Shown piece after piece: positions 9,194-18,420 of a stretch of DNA of 64,000 bases. The notes under the pieces are model-generated. The model saw nothing but the letters and a program-made list of their open reading frames with translations. It was not told the DNA's origin and ran no database searches. The position numbers and the translations under genes were made by a program. Each line of letters begins with the position of its first letter. Position 1 is the stretch's first letter. Origin of the DNA: Anaerolineae bacterium (GTDB taxonomy: Bacteria > Chloroflexota > Anaerolineae > Promineifilales > Promineifilaceae); NCBI GenBank assembly GCA_020848035.1, contig JADLAX010000068.1:1-64000 (forward strand), in the 5' to 3' direction.

Positions 9194-11140
9194 TTGCCCA
9201 GCAGCCATTCTTTTGGCGCTGCAAACGATGAGGCGATTGGCTGCCAGACGGCCGAACGAATAGGTGACGTGCAAACAGACAGCCCGATTGATCCAATTGA
9301 GTTTGACGAGCAGTACGAACTCGCTTACGAAGAACCCGAGCCCAGGTCCATAACGCCAATGCTGGCGTGGATGGGCGTTTTGGGTTTGGTAATTTTGTTC
9401 ATTCCGCTCTATCTCACCGCCAATACGCTGGATAATGAAGTTGTTCGCCTGGAATCGGAGCTGTTCCCCAGGCAAACGGCCGCTGCGGCCGCGCCCGGTT
9501 TGCCCCCTGAAGCTGCCCCGCTGGTGGTGACGTTAACGGCCGTTCACAGCCAGACCAACCAGATCGATACCATTCTGCCCACCCTGGTTGCCGACAACGT
9601 GGATTGGCCTGGTGCTCTCGCCGCCGTCAACAACGTGGACGGCAGCCAGATTCAGATCACCGGCCTGGAGCAGTCGGGTGGGCAGCTGCTTATTCGCGGC
9701 CGGGCGGCCAGTGACGATGCCGTCACCGCCTACACGCGCCAGCTGGAAGGATCGGGCAAATTTGTGGCCGTGGAAGTGCAGTCAATTGTGCAGGCCCCCG
9801 AGCCGTTTTTATCGCCGACGCCCACCGTGCCGCTGCCTACCGCCACGCCGACAACGGCCGTTACCAACACCCCGCTGCCAACGGCCGTTCCCCCCACCGT
9901 GCCCGTTACCCCCAAACCCACCGCCACCGCCACACCCAAACTCACCGACGATTATGAGTGGGACGATGCCCACGCCAATCCCATCTTTGTCGGCGCGCCG
10001 CCGCAGGCGCACAATTTTTATCCCGATTTTGACGTTGACTGCGTGATTTTCCTGGCCAAAGCGGGGCGCACCTACGAGGTGAGTACCGACTTTCTCGCGC
10101 CAGGTGTGGACACCTTTCTGACGGTTACCTTTGGCGATGTGACGCTCACCAACGATGATGCCGCGTTGGGCACGCTGAGCTCCAGCGTGACCCTGCAAGC
10201 GCCGCCGGATAAAGACATAGAGGTATCGGTGCAGGTGAGCAATCGTGGCGTTTTTGGCGGCGACAAATGGTATGATTTGCTGGTGCTGGAAGTGGTACCC
10301 ACCACGCCAACGCCGACGATCACCCCCACCAATGCGCCGCCGACCATCACACCATCCCCCACCACCGACCTGCGCGACAGCCACGAGCCCAACGATGTTG
10401 ACCCCAACCCAATTGCCATCGGCGAGGCGCAAATTCACAATTTTTACCCCAGCGCTGATGTGGACAAAGTGGGGCTGTTGGTGAAAAACGGCCGTTTCTA
10501 CCAAATTGTCACGTCGCAGCTGGCTCTGGGGGTGGATACGGCCGTAACCGTCAATTTTAACGGCCAGAGCTGGCAAAACGACGACTATGACCTGCCCGGC
10601 TCCGGTAACCTGGCTTCGGCCGTTTGTTTCCCAGCCCAGGCGGATGGAACGGCCGTAGTTACCGTCACCAATGTGGGGCAGCAGTTTGGCGGCAACAAAA
10701 CGTACGTTGTGTCGGCTCAGGAAGTGCCCTTCCTCACTGTGCAGCCGCAGGCGATCAACTTTGGTACGGCCACCCAGGGCGGCAGCAATCCACCGGTGCA
10801 GGCGGTGCAAATTGAGGGCAGCGAGCCGCTTTCGTGGCAGTTCAGTACGGAGACACCCTGGCTGAGTGCGGCGGTGATCACCGGCACCACACCGTCCAGC
10901 CTCAGCCTGACGGCCAACATTGCCGGGCTGGCCCCCGGCGTTCACGAAGGGGAATTTACTCTAGGCTGGGCCGATTTTTGCCGCCAGACCGTGCCCGTTT
11001 CGGTGAAGATCGATCCGGTGACCAGCAGCCTGATGGGGGTGGACGGCCGTTTTTTCCCCGCAGCCAAATTTGCCCGGCAGGAAGAAACGATTGAATTTGT
11101 CATCCTGGTTACGCTGCAGCCTGTGGTGGTGGCCCCCTAA
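9194..11140 (+). CDS. PilN-like membrane protein with two PPC-like domains and a BACON-like domain
   Basis: One membrane helix lies at about residues 55-76, followed by a PilN-like ferredoxin-fold region (about 95-200; '[20 protein letters not shown]'), where PilN is an inner-membrane alignment protein of type IV pili. A Pro/Thr linker leads to two homologous beta domains (about 250-370 and 394-510) resembling bacterial pre-peptidase C-terminal (PPC) domains (DSHEPND...[11 protein letters not shown]). A BACON-like segment (from ~514) ends the chain. The track start is TTG at 9194. An in-frame GTG at 9269 has a better AGGTGA site, so the first 25 residues are doubtful. The gene abuts the PilO-like gene (TAATG). 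Confidence 0.7.
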   Translation: MPSSHSFGAANDEAIGCQTAERIGDVQTDSPIDPIEFDEQYELAYEEPEPRSITPMLAWMGVLGLVILFIPLYLTANTLDNEVVRLESELFPRQTAAAAAPGLPPEAAPLVVTLTAVHSQTNQIDTILPTLVADNVDWPGALAAVNNVDGSQIQITGLEQSGGQLLIRGRAASDDAVTAYTRQLEGSGKFVAVEVQSIVQAPEPFLSPTPTVPLPTATPTTAVTNTPLPTAVPPTVPVTPKPTATATPKLTDDYEWDDAHANPIFVGAPPQAHNFYPDFDVDCVIFLAKAGRTYEVSTDFLAPGVDTFLTVTFGDVTLTNDDAALGTLSSSVTLQAPPDKDIEVSVQVSNRGVFGGDKWYDLLVLEVVPTTPTPTITPTNAPPTITPSPTTDLRDSHEPNDVDPNPIAIGEAQIHNFYPSADVDKVGLLVKNGRFYQIVTSQLALGVDTAVTVNFNGQSWQNDDYDLPGSGNLASAVCFPAQADGTAVVTVTNVGQQFGGNKTYVVSAQEVPFLTVQPQAINFGTATQGGSNPPVQAVQIEGSEPLSWQFSTETPWLSAAVITGTTPSSLSLTANIAGLAPGVHEGEFTLGWADFCRQTVPVSVKIDPVTSSLMGVDGRFFPAAKFARQEETIEFVILVTLQPVVVAP

Positions 11141-12267
11141 TGAACCAGTACCTGGAACCAGTGCTCGACTATGTGCGGGAACGGTGGATTCTCGTCCTGG
11201 CGGTGCTGCTCACGGTGCTGCTGCTGGTGGGCTACGTCCTGTTTACGCTGAACGCGCTGCTGCCCCGCTGGCGGCTGCGCACCGACCTGGTGGGCCAGGC
11301 GGCGACGGCCGAAGCGGTATACAACAACCGCACCCAGGCGGAGCAAGGCACTACGGGGCAGCTCGCCCAACAAATTGCGGCGGCCGAAGCCGAGTTTGAC
11401 CAGAAAACCAATCTTTTCCTCACCGAACAGCAGGCGGCGCAGTTTTTGGCTGGCCTGTACGACAGCGCGGCCAGCACCGGCGTTTCAATTGTCGTGTTGC
11501 AGGCGATGCCTCGGCCGCAGGCCCTGCCCGGCGACGGCCAGAAGTCCGTTTTTGACGTGCGCCAGTTTCACCTGGTGGTGGAAGGGTCGATGGCTCAGCT
11601 GACCAGTTTTGCCAGCCGCATTGAGGTGACGGCCGTTCCCGGCATCGTCTTACAAAATTTGCTCCTCAGCCCAGGCGAGGTAGACCTGCCCGATGTACTT
11701 TCGCTTGATTTGCTGCTGGTTACCTCCCCCTACGCAGCGGACGAGCCTGTCGCTAACCTGCCGCCCAGCACCCCGGTCCCGCCGCCAGTTACCGCCACCC
11801 CGCTGCCGACGCCAAATACGGCCGTGCCGCCCACCCCGGACACCGCCGCTCTGCTGGCCCAGCTCGACCAGGCGTGGCAGCAGCAAAATTGGCCAGAGGT
11901 CATCAACCTGATTAACGGCACGCTGCAAGAAGATCCGACCAATGCGGCGATGGTGGAAAAACTGTATGCCGCTTACGTTAATTACGGCTACCAGCTGGCT
12001 GGCAGCGGCAACCCCTCGGCGGCAATGATACAGTTTGAGACGGCCGTTGGCCTCATTCCTGGCCGTGGTGAAGCGGAACTGGCGCTGCAATCCCTGCGGC
12101 CACCCACGGCCACCGCCACCGCCGAAGTGACCCTTTACACCGTGCAGCGCGGCGATACGCTCTACTCCATCGCCCGGCGCTATGGTTCCACGGTAGACGC
12201 GGTGAAAGCGGCCAATGGCCTGACCAGCAACAACATCAACCCCGGTCAGCAGCTTATTATTCCCTAA
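11140..12267 (+). CDS. PilO-like protein with repeat region and C-terminal LysM domain
   Basis: A 375-residue protein. A short cytoplasmic tail and a membrane helix (about 15-40) precede a coiled coil and a PilO-like domain (to about 200). A Pro-rich linker, a TPR-like helical segment (about 228-315) and a LysM peptidoglycan-binding domain follow ('[17 protein letters not shown]...[10 protein letters not shown]'). In known systems PilN and PilO form a heterodimer, and adjacency with the PilN-like gene supports that here. LysM on the same chain would tether it to the wall. No PilM or pilin gene is in the window. Its start codon overlaps the previous stop by one base. Confidence 0.75.
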   Translation: MNQYLEPVLDYVRERWILVLAVLLTVLLLVGYVLFTLNALLPRWRLRTDLVGQAATAEAVYNNRTQAEQGTTGQLAQQIAAAEAEFDQKTNLFLTEQQAAQFLAGLYDSAASTGVSIVVLQAMPRPQALPGDGQKSVFDVRQFHLVVEGSMAQLTSFASRIEVTAVPGIVLQNLLLSPGEVDLPDVLSLDLLLVTSPYAADEPVANLPPSTPVPPPVTATPLPTPNTAVPPTPDTAALLAQLDQAWQQQNWPEVINLINGTLQEDPTNAAMVEKLYAAYVNYGYQLAGSGNPSAAMIQFETAVGLIPGRGEAELALQSLRPPTATATAEVTLYTVQRGDTLYSIARRYGSTVDAVKAANGLTSNNINPGQQLIIP

Positions 12268-12325
12268 AAACGGTTGAAAATTCTGTCGCTTGGCCCAGTT
12301 TCAGCCACGGCACTGTCGCCGACGG

Positions 12326-12868
12326 CTAATCTTCAGCGGATTGCAACTGGTTGATGACACGCCCGGGGCTGGTGAAGGAGATGCCCTGGGTGGAGTCGGC
12401 ATGAATCATGATGGCTTCGACAACTGGCTCATAGACGGGCTGTTCTGCCCCCCACTCGACGATGAAGTTGGCTCCCAGCCCTTCACTTGCGGCCGTGGTC
12501 GCTTCTACGTAGAAATCGGCCGTGGCCAGCGGTGCCAGCTGTAAGGGGTTGTCCAGATACTCGCGCACCAGGCTGCCCTGGGCGTCGTAGTAGCGGATCG
12601 AGGTGAGAAAAATGGGTTGATCGGTATCGGTGTTGTGGATGCTCAGCGTGACGGTCAGGTCCAGCGTTTGGCCGCGCGGCGAGGAGTAGATTTTGGTGTA
12701 GGCGGGGACGTAAATGGTTTGCCCGACGGCGATATCCAGGTCTTGAATCGGGGGGGCGGGCTGCGGCGTGGGCTGGTTGACTGGGGGCGAGGTACAGGCC
12801 ACGGCAAACCCAACAAGGAGAATCAATAAAAACAGGTTGAACTTCTTTTTCAGGTTCCTCAAGGTCAT
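12326..12868 (-). CDS. DUF3124 lipoprotein
   Basis: A secreted lipoprotein of 180 residues: signal peptide with lipobox FAVAC, a short Pro-rich spacer, then a DUF3124 domain recognisable from 'GQTIYVPAYTKIYSSPRG', 'LSIHNTDTDQPIFLTSIRYYD', 'GANFIVEWGA' and 'EAIMI...QGISFTSPGRVI'. The function of the family is unknown. The track begins at an upstream TTG. ATG at 12868 is preferred because it directly precedes the basic signal-peptide start. It is convergent with the PilO-like gene. Confidence 0.85.
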   Translation of the reverse strand: MTLRNLKKKFNLFLLILLVGFAVACTSPPVNQPTPQPAPPIQDLDIAVGQTIYVPAYTKIYSSPRGQTLDLTVTLSIHNTDTDQPIFLTSIRYYDAQGSLVREYLDNPLQLAPLATADFYVEATTAASEGLGANFIVEWGAEQPVYEPVVEAIMIHADSTQGISFTSPGRVINQLQSAED

Positions 12869-13047
12869 AATTTGTCCCAAAGTATCTCTGGTTGAGAGTA
12901 TCCTTCAGACCCTTAAATCGGGCAAACTGGCCCACCCTGTCGAAGGTTTTCAGATGTTATCCCGAATGGACGCAATGACGCCGCTTTTTTATCGGCGTTC
13001 AGTTGCGTTTTCCGTCTCGCCATTCAAAACCAGAGGGTTACTTGAGG

Positions 13048-13659
13048 CTACTGCAACAGGGGCAAGACGATGTCCTCCAACTCTCGTTCGCTGATTTCGC
13101 CGGTTTGTACGTGCTGGATGACACCGTCGCGGTCGATGATGAAGGTGGTGGGGAAGCTGCGCGTGCTGTACTGGCTGGCCACCCGGCCTTGCAAATCCAG
13201 CAGCACGGGGAAGCTGAAGTTGTTGGCCTGGATAAACGGCCGTACCGTCGCCGCATCCTCTTGGGCATTGATGGCCAGAACAACCAGCCCCTCAGCCTGG
13301 TGTGCTTCGTAAAAGCGGTTGATGCCCGGCATTTCAGCGCGGCAGGGCGGGCACCAGGTGGCCCAGAAGTTCATGATGATCACCTCGCCTTCATAGTCAG
13401 CCAGGGCAATTTGTGAGCCGTCCAGCGACCCCAGGCTGAAGTCGGTGACGGTGCCGCCTTTTTGGGCCAGGGCGGGGGCACCGTAGCTGTTGCTGGTGGA
13501 GGCGGGTTCGGCCGTTTTCAGGCTCATCCAGATGAGGGTGCCCAGCCCGCCCAGAATCAAAACCAGGGCAGCGGCCAGCAGGATGTTGTTTTGCCGGGCC
13601 TTTTTTTGCCGCCGGGCGTCGCGACGGCCGTGTGATAATTTGTGGTGTGCATTGGACAT
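13048..13659 (-). CDS. Membrane-anchored thioredoxin-like protein (TlpA/ResA type)
   Basis: Probably an extracytoplasmic thiol-disulfide reductase. The 203 residues start with a basic tail, a membrane anchor at about 25-45, and an AhpC/TSA-Redoxin fold with active site WCPPC (102-106) inside FWATWCPPCRAEMP. The cis-Pro loop is 'RSFPTTFIID'. Such proteins reduce cytochrome c haem-binding cysteines or other exported thiols; the partner is not visible here. ATG at 13659 has GGAG 8 bases upstream and removes 11 unlikely residues of the track ORF. A tandem-repeat array lies just upstream. Confidence 0.9.
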   Translation of the reverse strand: MSNAHHKLSHGRRDARRQKKARQNNILLAAALVLILGGLGTLIWMSLKTAEPASTSNSYGAPALAQKGGTVTDFSLGSLDGSQIALADYEGEVIIMNFWATWCPPCRAEMPGINRFYEAHQAEGLVVLAINAQEDAATVRPFIQANNFSFPVLLDLQGRVASQYSTRSFPTTFIIDRDGVIQHVQTGEISERELEDIVLPLLQ

Positions 13660-13740
13660 ATCGTTACTCCAGTTACCGGGTGCAGCTTTCAATTTTATTA
13701 GATGCAGCGGGCTGGTAGAAGTAACATTTGTCCGTAAAAA

Positions 13741-14061
13741 AACCTGACAGGTCTACGACCCAACCTTGCGATTAAGGCATCTTGCATCACAAAACGCCTT
13801 GACGGCAAAGGATCTGAATGGACCTGTCAGGTTTGGCCTTATTCGTCTGGAATAAACCTGATAGGTCCACGACCCAACCTTGCGATTAAGGCATCTTGCA
13901 TCGCAAAACGCCTTGACGGCAAAGGATCTGAATGCACCTGTCAGGTTTGGCCTTATTCGTCTGGAATAAACCTGGCAGGTCTACGACCCAACCTTGCGAT
14001 TAAGGCATTTTGCATCGCAAAACGCCTTGACGGCAAAGGATCTGAATGGACCTGTCAGGTT
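13741..14061. repeat. Three tandem copies of a 114-bp structured repeat
   Basis: Units start at 13741, 13855 and 13969, an exact 114-bp period, nearly identical in sequence; the third lacks the 21-bp spacer. Each 93-bp unit begins AACCTGACAGGT and ends with the exact reverse complement ACCTGTCAGGTT, so every unit can fold into one long stem. Inside is a second hairpin, AAGGCATTTTGC-ATC-GCAAAACGCCTT in copy 3. Changes between copies are a few point substitutions. The array fills the gap between the tryptophanase stop (10 bp away) and the thioredoxin gene. No coding potential was seen. Confidence 0.9.
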
Positions 14062-14070
14062 TAGGGTTTG

Positions 14071-15441
14071 CTAGATCATGGCCATCCTGGCGGAGAAGTG
14101 GCGCAGGACGGGTGGGGCATCGACGATGCGCACGCCGCGAATGTCGTTTTTAATGCTGTTGACATAAAGCAGCACTTCGGCCAGGTAATCGACGTGGCTT
14201 TGCGTGTAAACCCGGCGCGGAAAGGCCAGGCGCACCAGCTCCATCGCCGCCGGTTTTTCGCTGCCGTCCGGCTGGTGGCCAAACATCATCGAGCCAATTT
14301 CCACCGAGCGAATGCCGCCTTCCAGGTACAGCGCCAGCGACAGCGCCCAGGCGGGATACTCGCTTTGGGGAATGTGGGGCAGCATTGTTTTGGCGTCAAT
14401 GTAAATGGCGTGGCCGCCCGGTGGCTGCACGATGGGAATGCCGTTGGCGGTAAGAATGTCGCCCAGGTAGGCCACGGAGCGGATGCGGTATTGCAAATAA
14501 TCCTCGTGCAGCACCTCCTCCAGGCCGACGGCCAGCGCTTCCAGATCATACCCGGCCAGGCCGCCGTAGGTGGGGAAGCCTTCGGTGAGGATGAGCAGAT
14601 TTTTGCACTTTTGTGCCAGTTCGTCGTCGTTCAGGGCCAGGAAGCCGCCGATGTTGGCCATGCCATCTTTCTTGGCGCTCATCGTGGCCCCATCGACGTA
14701 GCTAAACATCTCCTGGGCAATTTCCAGCGGCGTTTTATCGGCGTAGCCCTCTTCGCGGGTTTTGATGAACCAGGCGTTCTCGGCAAAGCGGCAGCAGTCG
14801 AGGAAAAGGGGAACGTTGTGGCGATGGCAAATTGCGCTGGCGGCGCGGATGTTGGCCATGCTCACGGGCTGCCCGCCGCCGGAGTTGTTGGTGACGGTGA
14901 TCATGGCCAGCGGCACTTTGCCGGGATTGTCTACGAGTGTTTGCTCCAGTTTGTCCAGGTCGATGTTGCCTTTGAAGGGCAAAATGACAGCGGGATCGTG
15001 CGCTGCGGCGATGGGAATGTCGTAGGCCACGGCCCCCCGGTATTCGGTGTTGGCCCGGGTGGTGTCGAAGTGGGTGTTGTTGGGCACGATGTCGCCCGGC
15101 TTGAGGACGGAGCCAAACAGGATGCGCTCGGCGGCGCGGCCCTGGTGGGTGGGGATGACGTGTTTGAGGTTGGTGATGTTGCGTACGGCCGTTTCAAACT
15201 TGTAAAACGACTTGGCCCCGGCGTACGACTCGTCGCCCAGCATCATGCCCGCCCATTGGCCCGAGGACATCGCCCCGGTGCCGGAATCGGTGAGCAGGTC
15301 GATGAGGACGTCTTCGGCCTTGAGCAGGAACAGGTTGTAGTGGGCTTCGGCCAGCAGCCGCTCGCGCTCGGCGCGGGTGGTCTGGCGAATCGGCTCCACC
15401 ATTTTGATGCGAAACGGTTCGATGATGGTTTTGAACTGCAT
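14071..15441 (-). CDS. tnaA: Tryptophanase-type beta-eliminating lyase
   Basis: A PLP enzyme that splits L-tryptophan into indole, pyruvate and ammonia. The 456 residues align along the whole family: EPFRIKMVEP start, DLLTDSGTGAMS, THQGRAAE, PLP lysine K258 in SAKKDG, EGFPTYGGLAG and the C-terminal VLRHFSAR. The segment GGIRSVEIGS has Glu-Ile where tyrosine phenol-lyases carry an arginine-containing REG-like version, and 'VYTQSHVDY' is also tryptophanase-like, so tryptophanase is preferred over tyrosine phenol-lyase. There is no tnaC-like leader or permease beside it. GGAGG lies 7 bases before the ATG. Confidence 0.85.
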   Translation of the reverse strand: MQFKTIIEPFRIKMVEPIRQTTRAERERLLAEAHYNLFLLKAEDVLIDLLTDSGTGAMSSGQWAGMMLGDESYAGAKSFYKFETAVRNITNLKHVIPTHQGRAAERILFGSVLKPGDIVPNNTHFDTTRANTEYRGAVAYDIPIAAAHDPAVILPFKGNIDLDKLEQTLVDNPGKVPLAMITVTNNSGGGQPVSMANIRAASAICHRHNVPLFLDCCRFAENAWFIKTREEGYADKTPLEIAQEMFSYVDGATMSAKKDGMANIGGFLALNDDELAQKCKNLLILTEGFPTYGGLAGYDLEALAVGLEEVLHEDYLQYRIRSVAYLGDILTANGIPIVQPPGGHAIYIDAKTMLPHIPQSEYPAWALSLALYLEGGIRSVEIGSMMFGHQPDGSEKPAAMELVRLAFPRRVYTQSHVDYLAEVLLYVNSIKNDIRGVRIVDAPPVLRHFSARMAMI

Positions 15442-15492
15442 GAAGTGCCTCCAAAAAAAGTGGGGTGTGTGGGAAATTTACCCCCACCCTGG

Positions 15493-15548
15493 CCCTCCCC
15501 CTGCCAGGGGGAGGGAATTTCGGCTCCCTCTCCCTGGGAGGGAGAGGG
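15493..15548. repeat. Pair of C/G-rich hairpins between genes
   Basis: Two consecutive inverted repeats: CCCTCCCCCT/AGGGGGAGGG with a 3-nt loop, and CCCTCTCCC/GGGAGAGGG with a 5-nt loop. Flanking CCCCACCCT and GGGGTGAGGG add an outer, imperfect arm. This purine/pyrimidine-segregated architecture is typical of dispersed intergenic repeats. It lies between the minus-strand molybdopterin-binding gene and tnaA, and may also act as a terminator. Confidence 0.7.
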
Positions 15549-15566
15549 TTGGGGTGAGGGTGGTTT

Positions 15567-16586
15567 CTAAAGTTTGCTGCGCGGGTACGGCCGTTCCGGT
15601 ACATCTTCCAGCAGCCCGCCGTGGCCCAGGCCGATGATGTCCGCCTGGGTCAGCCGGTCGCCAACGAGCAGGCGGGGCAGCACCTCATCGACGATGTTGC
15701 GCTTGGGGCTGCGCACGCAGCCGGGTGCACCGAGGATGGGCAGGTTGCCCAGGTAGGCCAGCATCAGCAGATTGCCCGGATCGACCGGTGCGCCAAAACA
15801 GGTCAATTCGCCGCCTGCCTGGGCCACGGCGCGCGGGGCAATGTCGCGGTGGTCCATGATGGCCGTTTCTCCGGCCAGGATGATGAGGTCGGCTCCGGCG
15901 GCAGCTTGCTGTTGGAGGGTGGCGGCCATGGCGTCTTCATCGTGGACATCGTCCAGCGGCAGGTAGGTGATGCTCTCCAGCCGGGAGCCGAGCAGCTCCA
16001 GCCGATTGCGCAGCGGCGGATCGAAGCTGCGCTGGACGCGCTCGGCGGCACTGGGCGAGCCGCTAAGAATGACGGCGACGCGGCGGGCGGGCAGCGGATC
16101 GAGCCAGATGAGTGGGCCGGATTGGGTGAGCTGTTCGATGGTGGTGACGGCCGTTTCCGGCACGGCATAGGGAATAATTTTGACGGTGCCCACCATTTTG
16201 CCCTGGGGAACGGCCGTGTGGTGGGGCAGGGTGGCCAGGGTGATGCCCAGCTGGCTGTTCAGCTGGTGCAGCCGGGCGGCATCGACGCGCAGCACGCCCA
16301 GGGCATCGGCCTTGAGGTTAACGCGCCCGGTGGCGGCGCGGCTGGTGTAGAGGTGCGGCCCCATCACCGCGTCGGCGATGCGGCGGGCGGCGCTGTCCTC
16401 GTCCACATCGCCCGCTTCGAGTTGGGCCACGTAGACCACGCTGCGGCCGGTGCGGCGCAGGGCGGGCAGGTCGTCTGGGGTGATGGTGTGGCCCTTACGG
16501 AAGAGGCGACGGCCGTTTGGCCCGGCGATGTTGTGGCCCAGGATTTTGCCCGGGGAGTGGTCAATGGGAATGGGTCCAAATTTCAT
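15567..16586 (-). CDS. Molybdopterin-binding (MoeA/MoaB-like) protein
   Basis: The C-terminal half (about residues 170-339) has the MoCF_biosynth fold: 'RRVAVILSGSP', 'DLIILAGETAIMDHRDIAPRAV' and 'PILGAPGCVRSPKRNIVDEVLPRLL'. The first 170 residues resemble the N-terminal part of MoeA-like proteins ('GKILGHNI...GRRLFRKGHTITPDDL'). Such proteins handle molybdopterin, and this shorter class is often found near molybdenum hydroxylases; a CoxG-like gene is divergent to it here. It could mature the CoxL-type enzyme encoded 10 kb away, which is inference. ATG at 16586 begins the conserved MKFG. Confidence 0.8.
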   Translation of the reverse strand: MKFGPIPIDHSPGKILGHNIAGPNGRRLFRKGHTITPDDLPALRRTGRSVVYVAQLEAGDVDEDSAARRIADAVMGPHLYTSRAATGRVNLKADALGVLRVDAARLHQLNSQLGITLATLPHHTAVPQGKMVGTVKIIPYAVPETAVTTIEQLTQSGPLIWLDPLPARRVAVILSGSPSAAERVQRSFDPPLRNRLELLGSRLESITYLPLDDVHDEDAMAATLQQQAAAGADLIILAGETAIMDHRDIAPRAVAQAGGELTCFGAPVDPGNLLMLAYLGNLPILGAPGCVRSPKRNIVDEVLPRLLVGDRLTQADIIGLGHGGLLEDVPERPYPRSKL

Positions 16587-16651
16587 AAGGTTAGAACCTT
16601 GGTGTAGAGGTGACTGTCACCCAGGGTATTTTAACAGCTTCTGGGAAACGG

Positions 16652-16669
16652 AGGAAACGGCCGTTTCCT
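16652..16669. repeat. 18-bp perfect palindrome centred on ACGGCCGT
   Basis: AGGAAACGGCCGTTTCCT in the divergent promoter region between the molybdopterin-binding gene and the CoxG-like gene. It extends the genome-wide ACGGCCGT core by five paired bases on each side. It could be an operator or simply a longer instance of the iterated element. Confidence 0.7.
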
Positions 16670-16751
16670 TCCCATCAATTGACGATTTGCCCATCCCCCA
16701 TTAGACTAGCGCCACCAACAACCCATCACGCGAGAAAAAGGAAGAGACCCC

Positions 16752-17426
16752 ATGGAAATTAGTGGTGAATACATATTTGACGCCCCGCAAGACCTGGTTT
16801 GGGAGGCGCTGCAAGACCCGGAGGTGCTGTCGAATGCTATGCCCGGCGGCGAAGGCTTTGCCGAGGTGGGCGACAATGAGTTTGAAGGCAACCTGAAGAT
16901 TAAGGTAGGCCCGGTGCAGGGGGTGTTTAAGGGCAACATTAAGCTGGTGGACGTGGTGCCGCCAGACAGCTACCGGATGGAGGTAGACGGCAAGGGTGCG
17001 CCTGGTTTTGTGAAGGCGGTGGGTGGCTTAAAGCTGACCCCGCAGGGCGACAAAACCCACATGGCCTATGAAGGGTCGGCGCAGGTGGGCGGCCGTATTG
17101 CCAGCGTGGGGCAGCGGCTGATGGACACCTCGGCCAAGTCGATTATCCGGCAGAGTTTGGAGGGGCTGAACGACTATTTGAAGGTGCAGGTGGCACAGCG
17201 GGCGGCCACGACAGCGGTAAAAGAGGTGGTTGAAGGCGAGGTTGTTGTGGCAGAAACGGCCGTACCCATTCCCACCCCCGTCCCCACCTACAAACCCCCG
17301 TCACAAACCCAGGTAGCCATGAACGTGGCCAAAGATGTGGCCAATGACATCATCCCCGCCAAATATTGGCCCTACCTTATTGGGCTGGTGGTGGTGCTCA
17401 TCATCTTGCTGATTGTTATTTTTTAG
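16752..17426 (+). CDS. CoxG-like SRPBCC protein with C-terminal membrane anchor
   Basis: Residues 1-150 form the CoxG/SRPBCC fold ('MEISGEYIFDAPQDLVWEALQDPEVLSNAMPG', 'GRIASVGQRLMDTSAKSIIRQ'). A Pro-rich linker follows, then one hydrophobic C-terminal segment (about 203-224). CoxG in Oligotropha anchors CO dehydrogenase to the membrane, and the tail here fits that. It is closely similar to the CoxG encoded at 28661-29362 and is probably a paralogue. GGAAGAG precedes the ATG. It is divergent to the molybdopterin-binding gene and followed by an alpha/beta hydrolase gene. Confidence 0.88.
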   Translation: MEISGEYIFDAPQDLVWEALQDPEVLSNAMPGGEGFAEVGDNEFEGNLKIKVGPVQGVFKGNIKLVDVVPPDSYRMEVDGKGAPGFVKAVGGLKLTPQGDKTHMAYEGSAQVGGRIASVGQRLMDTSAKSIIRQSLEGLNDYLKVQVAQRAATTAVKEVVEGEVVVAETAVPIPTPVPTYKPPSQTQVAMNVAKDVANDIIPAKYWPYLIGLVVVLIILLIVIF

Positions 17427-17518
17427 CTGGTTACCCGACCTTCATTGAAGTTGAAGAAAGAGGTGACGCAGATTTTTCACACATGGCGTAAAGCACTATC
17501 AAAAGGAGAAAAACCAAG

Positions 17519-18340
17519 GTGGACGTCAAAAAAGTGGAAGCAGGTGGGCAGCAAATTGCCTATTACGAAAGCAGCGGCTCAGGCCCGGCCGTTGTGCTGG
17601 TTCATGGCAATTCGGCCTCTAGCCAGACGTTTAAGGCGCAGGTGATGGGTGATTTTGGGCAGAAATACCGGGTGGTGGCGCTGGATTTACCCGGTCATGG
17701 CGAATCGGACCGGGCGGCCGAGCCGGGCAAAACATACCACATGCCGGGGTATGCGGCCGTTGTGGCTGAGGTGGCCCAAAAATTGGGTGTGACCGATGGC
17801 GTGTTTGTCGGCTGGAGCCTGGGTGGGCATATCGTGCTGGAAGCCCACAATTTGCTGCCGGATGCGGCTGGATTTGTCATTTTTGGCACGCCGCCGCTCG
17901 CCTTCCCACCGGACATGGCCAATGCGTTCCTGCCGAACCCGGCGATGGGCGCGGCCTTTGCCCAGGATTTGACGCCAGAGCAGATGGCGGGGTTTGCCGC
18001 TGCCTGTCTGGCTCCAGACAGTCCGCTGGATCTGGCTCCTTTTGTGGCCGACATTGCCCGCACCGATGGCCGGGCACGGGCCACGATGGCCGCCAGCATC
18101 GCCCCGGATGGCTACCAGGATGAGGTGGAGATTGTGCGCAATTTGCAACGGCCGTTAGCTATTCTCCACGGTGAACACGAGCAGCTGGTGAATGCCGACT
18201 ACATCAGTGGGCTGGAGATGCCTACGCTGTGGCGCGGCGCAGTGCAGATTGTTCCGGGCGCGGGCCACACGCCGCAAACCGAGACGCCAGAAGCGTTTAG
18301 CGCCCTGCTCAGCGCTTTTGTCGACGAGGTGACCGGGTAA
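17519..18340 (+). CDS. Alpha/beta hydrolase
   Basis: A 273-residue cytoplasmic hydrolase. The oxyanion segment is VLVHGNSAS, the nucleophile elbow is GWSLGG with its serine near residue 100, the acid is probably in 'LAILHGEHEQLVN', and the histidine lies in 'PGAGHTPQ'. The start is GTG with AAAAGGAG 9 bases upstream. The substrate is unknown; related enzymes include haloperoxidase-like and carboxylesterase groups. It lies 92 bp downstream of the CoxG-like gene and may share its transcript. A strong terminator follows. Confidence 0.87.
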   Translation: MDVKKVEAGGQQIAYYESSGSGPAVVLVHGNSASSQTFKAQVMGDFGQKYRVVALDLPGHGESDRAAEPGKTYHMPGYAAVVAEVAQKLGVTDGVFVGWSLGGHIVLEAHNLLPDAAGFVIFGTPPLAFPPDMANAFLPNPAMGAAFAQDLTPEQMAGFAAACLAPDSPLDLAPFVADIARTDGRARATMAASIAPDGYQDEVEIVRNLQRPLAILHGEHEQLVNADYISGLEMPTLWRGAVQIVPGAGHTPQTETPEAFSALLSAFVDEVTG

Positions 18341-18370
18341 AATCGCTTAACTGCTCTCCTGAATAAGCCA

Positions 18371-18407
18371 AAAGAGGCTGCGGACGAACCAAGTCCGCAG
18401 CCTCTTT
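18371..18407 (+). terminator. Rho-independent terminator after the hydrolase gene
   Basis: A 15-bp perfect stem (AAAGAGGCTGCGGAC and its complement) with a 7-nt loop, running into TTTTGTTGTCT. Strong intrinsic terminator for the plus strand. The A-run on the other side also makes it usable from the minus strand. Confidence 0.9.
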
Positions 18408-18420
18408 TGTTGTCTGGTTA

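Noticed and set aside
13741-14061. CRISPR array interpretation of the 114-bp repeats
   Set aside because: Repeats are too long, the 21-bp spacers between units are identical rather than diverse, only three units exist, and no cas genes are present.
14068-15570. 500-residue plus-strand ORF
   Set aside because: Complete antisense shadow of the tryptophanase gene, with a His/Gly/Gln-rich meaningless sequence.
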